13,396 nt of DNA from an uncultured Clostridia bacterium (GCA_947567585.1 CANONE010000051.1:1-13396); one strand, 5' to 3'. Positions 5,753 to 13,378 are shown, numbered from the stretch's first letter. Numbers and translations: made by a program. Notes: generated by a model not told the origin, from the sequence alone.

Positions 5753-8700
5753 ATGTATCGCTGCCATACTGTTTTTTATTTTATCGGGGATCAGCGGGAA
5801 ATATTCGACGCGCTCCGGGAAGCGACCCCTTTGGAACATTTTACCCATCAATTTTTGGAAAGCGCACAGCTGGACCCCGCTTTGCTGGGCCAAGCCGACG
5901 TGGTGTTCGCGGATCTGGAGCATCTGGACGCGGGCGCTCTGCTCGGGGAGCTGGCCCGCCGCCCTAAAGAGGGCCGCGCCTGTATTCTGCTGGCGGAGAA
6001 TTATCCGGACGCGCCTTTGGATCCCGCGCTGATTACGGATCTGTGGCGGCTTCCTATGTGTTCCCAGGAACTGCGCTTTCGCTTTTCCCGCTGGCAAAAT
6101 GCATGGAAGGCGGAAAAGGACCTGTGGCAGACCAGCCAGTTTTTGGAGGCGACCATCAACAGCACGCCCAATTTGATCTGGTATAAGGATAAGACCGGCA
6201 TTCACGAGAAGGTCAACGACAGCTTCTGCCAGACGGTTAACAAGACAAAAGAGATGGTAGAGGGCAGGGGACATGCGTATATTTGGAATGTGGAGCATGA
6301 CGACCCGGCCTGTATAGAGTCTGAGCGGCAGGTGATGGAGAACAAGGCCACCCTGGTTTCCGAAGAGACCATCATGACCGGCGAGGGCCAGCGGCTGTTG
6401 ACCACGTACAAGTCTCCCCTGTATGACTTGGACGGCAGCGTTATGGGCACGGTGGGCATTGCCATCGATATCACCAAAGAGCGGGCCTATGAGCAGGAGC
6501 TTGTCCAAAAGAGCCACACTTTGGAGACGATATTTACTACCATTGACTGCGGCATTATGACCCATAGTATAGACGGCTCGGAGATTATCAGCGTAAACCG
6601 GGCGGCGCTGGATATCTTGGGCTACGACTCCCAAGAGGATATGCTGCGGGCCGGCTTCGACATGGTGGCGCAGTCCGTGGCCGACGAGGATAAAGCCGCC
6701 CTGCGGGAAAGCATACGGTCTTTGCAGAAGGTGGGGGACAGCGTCAGCGTAGAGTACAGGGTTGTCCATAAGGACGGCCAGGAGCTTCATATTACGGGCA
6801 ATGTAAAGCTCCTGCAAGATGAGAGCGGCGCGCCCTTCTATCAGCGGTTTTTGCTGGACTGCACCCAGCAGAAGCTTCAGGAGCAGCGGGAACGGGAGGA
6901 AAAGGAGCTCCGGCAGATGGAGCTGATCCATGCCCTGAGCATTGACTACAATTTGGTGTGCTTTTTTGACCTGGACACCGGCAGGGGCAACGCCCTGCGG
7001 ATTGGCGCGTGTAAATTTGACGTGCTGGGGGATTGCTTTGAAGGGGAATTGGACATTGACGCCTGTATGGAGAGATACATAGAGAGCTGCGTCTATCCGG
7101 AAGACCGGGAAGCCATGTATAAAGTCGCTTCTCGGGAGAACCTGAAAAAGGAACTCTCCGCTCAAAGGCTGACTTATCTTAATTACAGGACTCTCTGTGG
7201 GGAAGAGCTGCGCTATTTCCAGATGAAGGCTGTACGGACGGGGAACTGGGACAACCAGCGGGGCGTGGTGCTGGGCTTCCGAAGCGTAGACGAAGAGACC
7301 CGCCGGGAGATGGAAAAGAAGGGGCTTTTAGAGGACGCGCTTTTCCAGGCAAACCGGGCCAGCAAGGCGAAGAGCACGTTTTTATCCAATATGTCTCATG
7401 ATATCCGTACCCCGATGAACGCCATTGTCGGTTTTACCTCTTTGGCGATTACCCATATTGACCACAGAGAGCAGGTGGAGGAGTACTTAAAGAAGATTAT
7501 GACCTCCGGCAACCATCTTTTGAGCCTCATTAACGATATTTTGGATATGAGCCGCATTGAAAGCGGTAAAATCAACCTGGACGAGGAGCTTTGCAGCCTG
7601 CCCGATATTCTCCACAGCCTTCACAGCATCATTCAGGTGGATATTCACGCAAAGCAGCTGGAGCTGTATATCGACACCGTGGACGTCATTGACGAGGAAA
7701 TTTATTGCGACAAGCTCCGGCTGAATCAGGTCCTGCTGAATCTGCTCAGCAACGCGATTAAATATACCGGGGCGGGGGGCACGGTCAGCCTGCGGATTAC
7801 GGAAAGGCCCGGCGCGCCGGACGGCTTCGCCTATTATGAGTTTTCCGTTAAGGACACGGGCATCGGCATGAGCCAGGAGTTTGTCGCCCACATTTTTGAA
7901 CCCTTTGAGAGAGAGAGAAACTCCACCATCAGCGGTATCCAGGGCACGGGCTTGGGTATGGCGATTACCAAAAACATTGTGGATATGATGAACGGCTATA
8001 TTGAGGTTCACAGCGAGCAGGGGGCTGGCACGGAGTTTGTAGTTTCTTTCCCCTTCCGGCTAAGCGCGGAGCCAAAAGAGCCGCAGGTGATCCCCGAGCT
8101 TAAAAACTGCCGGGCGCTGGTGGTAGACGATGATTTTAATACCTGCGACAGCGTGTCCTATATGCTTCAGCAGTTTGGCATGCGGGCGGAGTGGACGCTC
8201 TCCGGCAAAGAGGCTGTTTTGCGGACCCGGCAGGCCGTCAGCCGGAAGGACGACTACTACGTCTATATTGTGGACTGGCTGATGCCGGACATGAACGGCG
8301 TAGAGGTAGCCCGGCGCATCCGCAAGGAAACGGACCAGAACGTGCCCATTATTGTGCTGACAGCCTACGATTACTCCGACATAGAGGAAGAAGCCAAAGA
8401 GGCCGGGGTAACCGCCTTCTGCCGCAAGCCGTTATTCCTCTCTGAGCTCCGCCGCTGCCTGGATTCTATTGTGAACGCGGATGTTCTATCCGAGGAGGCC
8501 AAAAGAAAGCCCAGCGTTTCCCACACCGGCCGCATTTTGCTGGCGGAGGACAACGAGCTGAACCAGGAGATTGCGATTGCCATTTTAGAGGAAGCCGGTT
8601 TTGAGACGGATGTGGCCAGCAATGGCCGGGTTGCTATTGAGATGCTGAAGGCGGCTCCGCCGGACTATTACCGCGTGGTCCTCATGGACGTGCAAATGCC

Positions 8701-8902
8701 CGTTATGGGCGGCTATGAGGCCACCCGGGCGATCCGGGCCATGGATGACAAGCGGCTGGCGTCCATTCCCATCCTGGCCATGACAGCCAACGCCTTTGAA
8801 GAAGATAAGCAGGAAGCTTTTCGCAGCGGCATGAACGGCCATATCGCGAAGCCCATTGATATTGCCAAGCTGATGGAGACCCTGGACCAAGTGCTGGAGT
8901 AA
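5753..8902 (+). CDS. Soluble PAS-containing hybrid histidine kinase with two C-terminal receivers
   Basis: The protein has 1049 residues, and the ATG has AAAAGGAG 9 nt upstream. Domain order: a degenerate receiver-like module (1-125; possible acceptor D54, but no acidic pocket and no conserved lysine); PAS (about 127-245); PAS (about 252-372); coiled-coil linker (372-392); a third PAS-like domain (about 393-515); HisKA with SHDIRTP and H549; HATPase_c with N663/N667, DTGIGMS (701-707), FEPFER (715-720) and GTGLGMAITK (731-740); receiver 1 (787-905; D792/D793, D841, T870, K892); receiver 2 (926-1045; D933, D979, T1011, K1033). Kinase core and both true receivers keep their key residues. There is no signal peptide, membrane segment, HPt or DNA-binding domain, so it probably senses a cytoplasmic signal and passes phosphate to an HPt or regulator encoded elsewhere. 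The gene stands alone and the ligand is unknown. Confidence 0.95.
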   Translation: MYRCHTVFYFIGDQREIFDALREATPLEHFTHQFLESAQLDPALLGQADVVFADLEHLDAGALLGELARRPKEGRACILLAENYPDAPLDPALITDLWRLPMCSQELRFRFSRWQNAWKAEKDLWQTSQFLEATINSTPNLIWYKDKTGIHEKVNDSFCQTVNKTKEMVEGRGHAYIWNVEHDDPACIESERQVMENKATLVSEETIMTGEGQRLLTTYKSPLYDLDGSVMGTVGIAIDITKERAYEQELVQKSHTLETIFTTIDCGIMTHSIDGSEIISVNRAALDILGYDSQEDMLRAGFDMVAQSVADEDKAALRESIRSLQKVGDSVSVEYRVVHKDGQELHITGNVKLLQDESGAPFYQRFLLDCTQQKLQEQREREEKELRQMELIHALSIDYNLVCFFDLDTGRGNALRIGACKFDVLGDCFEGELDIDACMERYIESCVYPEDREAMYKVASRENLKKELSAQRLTYLNYRTLCGEELRYFQMKAVRTGNWDNQRGVVLGFRSVDEETRREMEKKGLLEDALFQANRASKAKSTFLSNMSHDIRTPMNAIVGFTSLAITHIDHREQVEEYLKKIMTSGNHLLSLINDILDMSRIESGKINLDEELCSLPDILHSLHSIIQVDIHAKQLELYIDTVDVIDEEIYCDKLRLNQVLLNLLSNAIKYTGAGGTVSLRITERPGAPDGFAYYEFSVKDTGIGMSQEFVAHIFEPFERERNSTISGIQGTGLGMAITKNIVDMMNGYIEVHSEQGAGTEFVVSFPFRLSAEPKEPQVIPELKNCRALVVDDDFNTCDSVSYMLQQFGMRAEWTLSGKEAVLRTRQAVSRKDDYYVYIVDWLMPDMNGVEVARRIRKETDQNVPIIVLTAYDYSDIEEEAKEAGVTAFCRKPLFLSELRRCLDSIVNADVLSEEAKRKPSVSHTGRILLAEDNELNQEIAIAILEEAGFETDVASNGRVAIEMLKAAPPDYYRVVLMDVQMPVMGGYEATRAIRAMDDKRLASIPILAMTANAFEEDKQEAFRSGMNGHIAKPIDIAKLMETLDQVLE

Positions 8903-8911
8903 AAGCCAAAG

Positions 8912-8949
8912 AAAAAAGAGCCTAGCTGCCAAACACAGCCAGGCTCTTT
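8912..8949 (-). terminator. Bidirectional intrinsic terminator between the hybrid kinase and the M3 peptidase
   Basis: AAAGAGCCT (8915-8923) pairs with AGGCTCTTT (8941-8949), with GCTG/CAGC extending the stem inside. On the minus strand it is followed by U6 (bases 8912-8917), a strong terminator for the peptidase transcript. On the plus strand it lies 12 nt after the kinase stop but has only a short U-tract. Confidence 0.8.
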
Positions 8950-8983
8950 GTAATACACGTCCCTTTAGCGGGGTACGCCGCCA

Positions 8984-9150
8984 CATACCCGCGGCCTTCC
9001 GCCTTGTCCGCAAGCTGCCGGTACAAAAAGCACAGCCCCGGAACGCCCTTTCAAAAGCGCGCTGGTCTCAAGGCGCTTGACGAAGACAATGTGTGAAGAC
9101 CCTCCGGCGCCGGCGAACCGGCGGGTGAGACGTGGGGAGGGGGCAAGACC
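8984..9150 (+). repeat. Dispersed noncoding element, copy B
   Basis: A noncoding segment between the terminator and the M3 peptidase stop. It shares with copy A, in the same order, CCGCCT..TCCGC (8999-9011), CCGGTACAAA (9018-9027), AGGCGCTTGAC (9071-9081), GACC (9098-9101), GAGACGT (9127-9133) and GGGCAA (9141-9146). The 16- and 25-nt intervals around GACC match copy A exactly; elsewhere 5- and 11-nt indels separate them. A GCCGGcgaaCCGGC hairpin lies near 9109-9122. No credible ORF is present. Confidence 0.65.
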
Positions 9151-9157
9151 TACAGCC

Positions 9158-10849
9158 TCACTGAACCAGATGCTCCTGGGTCCAATTGAACGTAGCGGTG
9201 CAGACGTCCTTGACGCAGCCCTCGTCAATGGGGGAGCGCAGGCCAACGGCATGGGCCAGGTCAATAAAGGTCTTTGTGCCGCCCAGGTTTACAAAAGCCA
9301 TGTACTTTTCCCAGGCCGCTTTCCGGTCCTCTAAGGACAGGGCGAAGAACTGTAGGGACATTACCTGTGCCAGACAGTAGTCGATGTAATAGAAGGGGCT
9401 CTGGTAAATGTGCATCTGCCGCTGCCAGCCCGCGCCCCGGCCATAGAAGGGCAGGCTGTCAAAGTCAATGTAGGGCCGGTACAGCTTTTCCAGCCGGGCC
9501 CAGGTCTCGTTGCGCTCTTCCGGGGTCATCTCCGGGCGGCTGTAAACCTCATGCTGGAAGTGGTCCACCAGGCACCCATACGGGATAAAGGTCAAGGCGT
9601 CCTCCGCGTGAGAGAGCTCATACTTATCCGTCATAGGACCGAAGAACAGGTGATGCCATGGGGCGGTTAGGAACTCCATGCTCATGGAGTGGGTTTCGGC
9701 GCCCTCCATGGTGGGGAACTGGTTGGCGCGAATCTCAATGGTGCGGGCGGCGGTATAGTCGGCAAAGGCGTGGCCCGCTTCATGGGTGAGCACGTCCACG
9801 TCCCCGGAGGTGCCGTTAAAGTTGGAGAAAATAAAGGGGTACTTGTAATCCGGCAGGCTGGTGCAGTAGCCGCCGGGGGCTTTTCCCTCTTTAGCCAGCA
9901 CGTCGAAAAGCTCGTTTTCCAGCATCAGGTCGATAAATTCCCCGGTTTCCGGGGAAAGCTCGTGGTACATCCTTTTGCCGGCCGCCATGATCTCGTCCGG
10001 CGTGCCCTGGGGCTTGGCAGAGCCGTCTTTGAACATCAGGGTATTGTCGTAGAACTTAAAATCATCAATACCCAAGCGCTGGGCCTGCCGGGCCTTGACC
10101 TTCACCGTCAGGGGCACCAGGTCCCGGACCACTTGGCTGCGGAAGCTTTGGAGGTCCTCCGGAGTATAGCAGTTGCGGCCCATACGCAAAAAACCCAGGG
10201 GCACATAGTTTTCAAAGCCCAGCTTTTTGGCCTGCTCGGTGCGGTTTTTTACCAGCTTGTCAAAGAGCTCGTCAAACTCCGCCTGGTGGGCGTCGAAGAA
10301 CCCGCCTTCGGCTTCCAGGGCCGCCTTGCGCACAGCCCGGTCCGGGTCCTGCTTGTAGGGCCCCAGCTGGGCCACGGTCACCGTCTTGCCCATAAAGTCG
10401 ATGCGGGCGCTGGCGTAGAGCTTCTGGTACTCAGTGGTCAGCCGGTTCTCCTCCTGGACCAGGGAGATGATAGCCGGGGAGAAGCATTTCAGCTCCATTT
10501 CGGCATTGGTAAACAGCAGCGCCCCCAGCTCTTTTTCCAGCTCAGAACGGAATTTGGATTCCACCAGGGCTTTGCTGAAGGCTTGCAGCTTCTCGGAAAT
10601 CAGCGGATACTGCTCGTCCAGATACGCCTGCTCATCCTCATAGAACTTGTCCCGGGTATCCACGGTGTTGCGAATGGCGCAGATGCTGGACAGAGTGTGG
10701 AAACGGGACATCAGCGCGTCCTTTTCCTTGTAGACTGTCAACTGTTCCCCGGCGGAGCCGGCCTCCCGCATACGGGCGGTCAGCTGGTCCAGCTGGGCGA
10801 GAAGCGCGGATATATCGGGGCGTGAATAGGTCATTTGGGAAAACTTCAT
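9158..10849 (-). CDS. M3-family oligoendopeptidase
   Basis: The 563-residue cytoplasmic zinc metallopeptidase belongs to the thimet oligopeptidase/PepF superfamily and probably trims short peptides released by proteolysis. Zinc motif HEAGH lies at residues 356-360 (ligands H356, H360; catalytic E357), with a candidate third ligand E385 in GAETHSMSMEF, 25 residues after the second histidine as is typical for M3. The N-terminal half is helical and charged, and the C-terminal GWQRQMHIYQSPFYYIDY segment is typical of the substrate-binding wall. The protein is shorter than classic PepF (about 600), and I place it in the related non-PepF M3 group, so no symbol is given. The ATG at 10849 has AAAGGAG 6 nt upstream. 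It has its own promoter and is divergent from the methyltransferase gene. No signal peptide is seen. Confidence 0.95.
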   Translation of the reverse strand: MKFSQMTYSRPDISALLAQLDQLTARMREAGSAGEQLTVYKEKDALMSRFHTLSSICAIRNTVDTRDKFYEDEQAYLDEQYPLISEKLQAFSKALVESKFRSELEKELGALLFTNAEMELKCFSPAIISLVQEENRLTTEYQKLYASARIDFMGKTVTVAQLGPYKQDPDRAVRKAALEAEGGFFDAHQAEFDELFDKLVKNRTEQAKKLGFENYVPLGFLRMGRNCYTPEDLQSFRSQVVRDLVPLTVKVKARQAQRLGIDDFKFYDNTLMFKDGSAKPQGTPDEIMAAGKRMYHELSPETGEFIDLMLENELFDVLAKEGKAPGGYCTSLPDYKYPFIFSNFNGTSGDVDVLTHEAGHAFADYTAARTIEIRANQFPTMEGAETHSMSMEFLTAPWHHLFFGPMTDKYELSHAEDALTFIPYGCLVDHFQHEVYSRPEMTPEERNETWARLEKLYRPYIDFDSLPFYGRGAGWQRQMHIYQSPFYYIDYCLAQVMSLQFFALSLEDRKAAWEKYMAFVNLGGTKTFIDLAHAVGLRSPIDEGCVKDVCTATFNWTQEHLVQ

Positions 10850-10886
10850 GATACTCTCCTTTCAAATACGAAATACCTTCTACCCT

Positions 10887-10916
10887 ATCATACAGCGTGC
10901 AGAGGGGAACAGTCAA
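10887..10916 (-). promoter_or_regulatory. Sigma-A promoter for the M3 oligoendopeptidase
   Basis: On the minus strand: TTGACT -35 (10911-10916), 18-nt spacer, TATGAT -10 (10887-10892), about 37 nt upstream of the ATG. Confidence 0.75.
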
Positions 10917-10995
10917 GGAAAACTTTGGCGCCCGGGGCTTTGCTCCCCTCCGCTGGCAGATAAGCCGCGACCCTCCCGGCCTTTGGCGGCACGGC

Positions 10996-11024
10996 TTGAC
11001 AGCGCTTTGAGCCGGTGATAAAAT
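10996..11024 (+). promoter_or_regulatory. Extended -10 sigma-A promoter for the SAM methyltransferase
   Basis: TTGACA (10996-11001), 17-nt spacer, TAAAAT (11019-11024), with TG one base upstream of the -10 (11016-11017). Transcription would start near 11031, just before two palindromes. Confidence 0.8.
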
Positions 11025-11038
11025 AGACATAGCAATTT

Positions 11039-11060
11039 TAAAATGAGGGCCCTCATTTTA
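11039..11060 (+). repeat. Perfect 22-bp palindrome at the methyltransferase transcription start
   Basis: Arms TAAAATGAGGG (11039-11049, completed by its complement at 11050-11060) make a gapless palindrome about 8 nt after the predicted transcription start. A gapless two-fold symmetric site here fits an operator for a dimeric repressor, which is inference. It overlaps the next inverted repeat by two bases. Confidence 0.7.
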
Positions 11061-11086
11061 TGCCATTCTCCTGGGAGAATGGCATA
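11059..11086 (+). repeat. Perfect 13-bp inverted repeat in the methyltransferase leader
   Basis: TATGCCATTCTCC (11059-11071) pairs with GGAGAATGGCATA (11074-11086) around a 2-nt centre. It abuts the preceding palindrome and lies 37 nt before the start codon. It may be a second operator or an RNA hairpin. No U-tract follows. Confidence 0.7.
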
Positions 11087-11123
11087 AAGACCGGTTGTTC
11101 ATTGGAAAATAATGAGGTAAATT

Positions 11124-11972
11124 ATGATGATTTCCACAAAGATCATTCGCGCTACAAATAAAATCTTCCCCAAGGTGGTGCATCCCTTCAATCTTCAAAA
11201 CCAGGGGGTGGAGACTTACGCCCAGTGGCAGTACCGCAAAGGCGGGGATACCATCCGGTTCTTCCTGGAAGCGCGGCCGGCCGAAGACATTTTTGCGGGA
11301 AAGCGCGTGCTGGATATGGGCTGCGGGGCCGCTGGAAAGAGCCTCTACTATTGCTCTCTGGGGGCGGAAAAGGTCACCGGGGTGGATGTGGTGGCCCATT
11401 ATGAGGCAGAGGCGAACCAGCTGGCCCGGCAGCTTGGCTTCCAGGACAAATTCCAGTTTATCTGCGCGTCAGCCTTTGCGCTGCCCTTCCCGGACGGCTC
11501 CTTTGACACCATCATCATGAACGATTTTATGGAGCATGTTTCCGACCCAGCCCGTACGCTCCGGGAAGCCCTACGCCTCTTGGCCCCTGAGGGCGCCATT
11601 TATATCAACTTTCCCCCCTATTACCACCCTACCGGCGCCCATCTCAGCGACGTCATCAATATGCCTTGGGTGCATCTGTTTTTTACGGAAAAGATGTTGG
11701 TAGAAGCATACAAGGACCTGGTGAAGGGGCTGCCTGACCAGCAGGAGCGCATAGCCCTGCGCATCTCCACGGACGAGAAGGGGCGGGAGTATTTCGGCTA
11801 TATCAACAAGATGACCTTAAAGAAGTTTAAGGGCATTCTCTCTTCGCTTCAAATCACGCCAAGCTATTACCGCGAGGTACCCCTGCGCCCCTGGCTGAAG
11901 CCTTTGGCAAAAACGCCGGGGTTAAAGGAAATGTTTGTGAAGATGGGCGTCTGCATTATCGAAAAGCGGTAG
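11124..11972 (+). CDS. Class I SAM-dependent methyltransferase
   Basis: The 282-residue cytoplasmic protein has a Rossmann-type SAM fold. Motif I is VLDMGCGAAG (62-71), an acidic ribose-binding residue lies in VTGVDV (D88), and the post-II segment is FDTIIMNDFMEHV (127-139). The following strand AIYINFPPYY (about 158-167) and the H/P-rich segment up to about residue 186 vary among subfamilies and probably shape the acceptor pocket. The N-terminal 55 and C-terminal 90 residues are extensions I cannot assign. The methyl acceptor is unknown: small molecule, lipid or glycan all remain possible. There are two consecutive ATG codons at 11124 and 11127; TGAGG lies 6 nt before the first. It is a single gene with a strong promoter and palindromic leader. 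It ends at a terminator shared with the convergent ribosomal operon. Confidence 0.88.
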   Translation: MMISTKIIRATNKIFPKVVHPFNLQNQGVETYAQWQYRKGGDTIRFFLEARPAEDIFAGKRVLDMGCGAAGKSLYYCSLGAEKVTGVDVVAHYEAEANQLARQLGFQDKFQFICASAFALPFPDGSFDTIIMNDFMEHVSDPARTLREALRLLAPEGAIYINFPPYYHPTGAHLSDVINMPWVHLFFTEKMLVEAYKDLVKGLPDQQERIALRISTDEKGREYFGYINKMTLKKFKGILSSLQITPSYYREVPLRPWLKPLAKTPGLKEMFVKMGVCIIEKR

Positions 11973-11993
11973 CCCTTCCGGCAAAAGCCCAAC

Positions 11994-12025
11994 AAAAAAG
12001 CCTCCTGTATAGAAACAGGAGGCTT
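11994..12025 (-). terminator. Bidirectional terminator of the rpsF-ssb-rpsR operon and the methyltransferase gene
   Basis: AAGCCTCCTGT (11998-12008) pairs with ACAGGAGGCTT (12015-12025) around a 6-nt loop. The minus strand ends in U6 (bases 11994-11999), a strong terminator about 17 nt after the rpsR stop. On the plus strand the tail is TTCCTTT, weaker but plausible for the methyltransferase gene. Confidence 0.9.
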
Positions 12026-12042
12026 CCTTTCAGTCAATAAAA

Positions 12043-12291
12043 TCAGTCGCTGGTGTAGGGCAGCAGAGCCAAGTGCCGAGCGCGCTTAATCGCCACAGTC
12101 AGGGCGCGCTGGTGGCGGGCGCAGGTGCCGGTTACGCGGCGGGGAAGAATCTTGCCCCGCTCGGAAATGAACCGGCGCAGCTTGGCCACATCCTTATAAT
12201 CGATAAACTCCGCGCGGTCCACACAAAAACCGCAAACCTTCTTGCGGCCCTTGCGGCCCCGGCGAATCTCTCTCTCGGGTCTTTCTGGCAT
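12043..12291 (-). CDS. rpsR: 30S ribosomal protein S18
   Basis: The 82-residue, highly basic protein is last in the rpsF-ssb-rpsR operon. S18 binds the central domain of 16S rRNA together with S6. The conserved core IDYKDVAKLRRFISERGKILPRR is clear. It carries C20-x2-C23 and C57-x2-H60, a potential metal-binding set like that of the cysteine-containing form of S18 found in many clostridia. Zinc binding is inferred. The ATG at 12291 has AAAGGAGG 8 nt upstream. It follows ssb by 63 bp with no terminator between. Confidence 0.97.
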   Translation of the reverse strand: MPERPEREIRRGRKGRKKVCGFCVDRAEFIDYKDVAKLRRFISERGKILPRRVTGTCARHQRALTVAIKRARHLALLPYTSD

Positions 12292-12354
12292 GATTAAAAC
12301 CTCCTTTATGGGTTACTTTTCTGGCTTATGAGGGAAGTTTCGCTTAGTTCGATT

Positions 12355-12822
12355 TTAGAAGGGGAGATCGTCGTCGCCCAGGATTTCTTCGAAATCTTCC
12401 GTGGATCCGCTGGAATAGGCCGGGGCCGGCTCCTTAAAGGCCGGAGGCGCGTCCATGCTCCGGTCGTAATAGGAATCGCCGCCGCGAGAGGACTCCGCCT
12501 CCCGCTTGGAGCCGCAGAAGCTCACGTTATTGGCCACAACCTCTACAGCCTTGCGTTTGTTCCCCTGCTTGTCCTCAAAGTTCCGGGTCTGAAGATAACC
12601 GTCTACCGCCATCATCTGGCCCTTGGTAAAATACCGGCACACAAATTCAGCGGAGCTCCTCCAGGCCACCACGTCGATGAAGTCTGTCTGGCGCTCGGTT
12701 CCAGCCTTAGAATAGGAGCGGTCCACCGCAAGGGTAAAAGAGGTAACCGCCAGATCGTTGGCGGTGTGCCGCAGCTCTGGATCCGCCGTAAGCCTGCCCA
12801 TAATGGCAACCACGTTTAACAT
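12355..12822 (-). CDS. ssb: Single-stranded DNA-binding protein
   Basis: The 155-residue tetrameric-type SSB protects single-stranded DNA in replication, repair and recombination. The OB fold spans about residues 1-106, starting with MLNVVAIMGRLTADPELR and containing FIDVVAW (48-54) and the strand DGYLQTR (74-80). A flexible linker rich in S, A, P and acidic residues (107-145) leads to the acidic tip DDDLPF (150-155), which recruits partner proteins. Length and tail are normal. The ATG at 12822 has AAAGGA 9 nt upstream. Its position between rpsF and rpsR is the classic conserved order and identifies it as the main housekeeping copy. Confidence 0.98.
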   Translation of the reverse strand: MLNVVAIMGRLTADPELRHTANDLAVTSFTLAVDRSYSKAGTERQTDFIDVVAWRSSAEFVCRYFTKGQMMAVDGYLQTRNFEDKQGNKRKAVEVVANNVSFCGSKREAESSRGGDSYYDRSMDAPPAFKEPAPAYSSGSTEDFEEILGDDDLPF

Positions 12823-12842
12823 AGACGATCTTCCTTTCTACT

Positions 12843-12871
12843 GGCGCATGGCGCGTAAACACCCATGCGCC
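12843..12871 (-). repeat. Stem-loop between rpsF and ssb
   Basis: GGCGCATGG (12843-12851) and CCATGCGCC (12863-12871) form a perfect 9-bp stem with an 11-nt loop within the 57-bp spacer. There is no U-tract. It could be an RNA processing or stability element that tunes the ratio of S6 to SSB, which is inference. Confidence 0.6.
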
Positions 12872-12879
12872 TTAGAGAA

Positions 12880-13284
12880 TTACTCTGCGGACTCCGCCGC
12901 AATCGCTTCTTGAGCGATGGCTTCTACGTCGATGCTGCCGCTCTCGTCAGCCTTCACGGGCTTCTGGGGCTTGCGCTCCACCAGCTGGCGGGGATCGATC
13001 TTCACAATGAGCGTGCGCAGGATGCCGTCCGTAATCTGATAGCGCCTGTCCAGCTCCGCGGTGAATTCCGGGCCGCTCTCAAAGTTGATGAGCGTATAGT
13101 AGCCCTCGTTCTGCTTTTGAATGGGATAAGCAAAACGGCGCTTGCCCCAATCGTCCACGTTTTTCACCGTGCCGTGCTCATTGATGAGGTTCTTGAATCT
13201 TTCTACCAGAGCCGCGCTGCCCTCTTCCCCCAGTTTCGCGGAAGTGACGATGACGGTCTCGTAGAGGTTCTTACCTTCTGCCAT
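12880..13284 (-). CDS. rpsF: 30S ribosomal protein S6
   Basis: The 134-residue S6, partner of S18 on 16S rRNA, is first gene of the operon. The core runs from LYETVIVTSAKLGEEG (7-22) through VKNVDDWGKRRFAYPIQKQNEGYYTLINF (40-68) to ITDGILRTLIVKID (84-97). An extended, acidic and alanine-rich tail (about 100-134) goes beyond the usual 95-100 residues, as in some other bacteria. The ATG at 13284 is chosen because AAAGGAGG lies about 10 nt upstream and because the family begins there. The frame stays open to 13371, but that extension would cover the structured leader and has no family resemblance. Confidence 0.97.
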   Translation of the reverse strand: MAEGKNLYETVIVTSAKLGEEGSAALVERFKNLINEHGTVKNVDDWGKRRFAYPIQKQNEGYYTLINFESGPEFTAELDRRYQITDGILRTLIVKIDPRQLVERKPQKPVKADESGSIDVEAIAQEAIAAESAE

Positions 13285-13302
13285 TTCTATTGCACCTCCT
13301 TT

Positions 13303-13369
13303 TGGCCTTATGGCCCCAGGCTCTTTGGGTTTGTCCTGGGGCAAGGAAGTTTGAAACTCTGTCTCAAAC
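13303..13369 (-). promoter_or_regulatory. Structured leader of the rpsF operon
   Basis: Three hairpins can be drawn between the predicted start and the ribosome binding site. GTTTGA/TCAAAC is at 13349-13354 and 13364-13369. GCCCCAGG/CCTGGGGC is at 13313-13320 and 13335-13342, with a 14-nt loop. GGCC/GGCC is at 13304-13307 and 13312-13315, with an ATAA loop on the transcript. The last two compete for the same bases next to the Shine-Dalgarno. S6-S18 are known to regulate this operon through an rpsF leader RNA in many bacteria, but the CCG signature of that motif is not visible here. Confidence 0.5.
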
Positions 13370-13378
13370 AACTTTCTT

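Noticed and set aside
5718..6032. Alternative upstream ORF starting at 5718 ahead of the hybrid kinase
   Set aside because: It overlaps the kinase in another frame, lacks a ribosome binding site, and has an arginine- and tryptophan-rich shadow composition.
5618..7165. Long 515-codon open frame on the minus strand opposite the hybrid kinase
   Set aside because: It is antisense to the well-supported kinase, resembles no family and has no ribosome binding site. It is a shadow of GC-rich codon use.
9689..10825. 378-codon open frame on the plus strand inside the M3 peptidase
   Set aside because: It is antisense to a gene with intact HEAGH motif and family length, and its product is low-complexity G/V/L/H-rich.
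10917..10995. A third copy of the dispersed element between the M3 peptidase and methyltransferase promoters
   Set aside because: Only GACCCTCC and a nearby CTTGAC match. The order and spacing of the other blocks are not kept, and the CTTGAC belongs to the promoter.
13285..13371. N-terminal extension of S6 to the ATG at 13371
   Set aside because: It would begin almost at the transcription start, crosses the leader hairpins and has no S6 similarity. The start at 13284 has a strong ribosome binding site.
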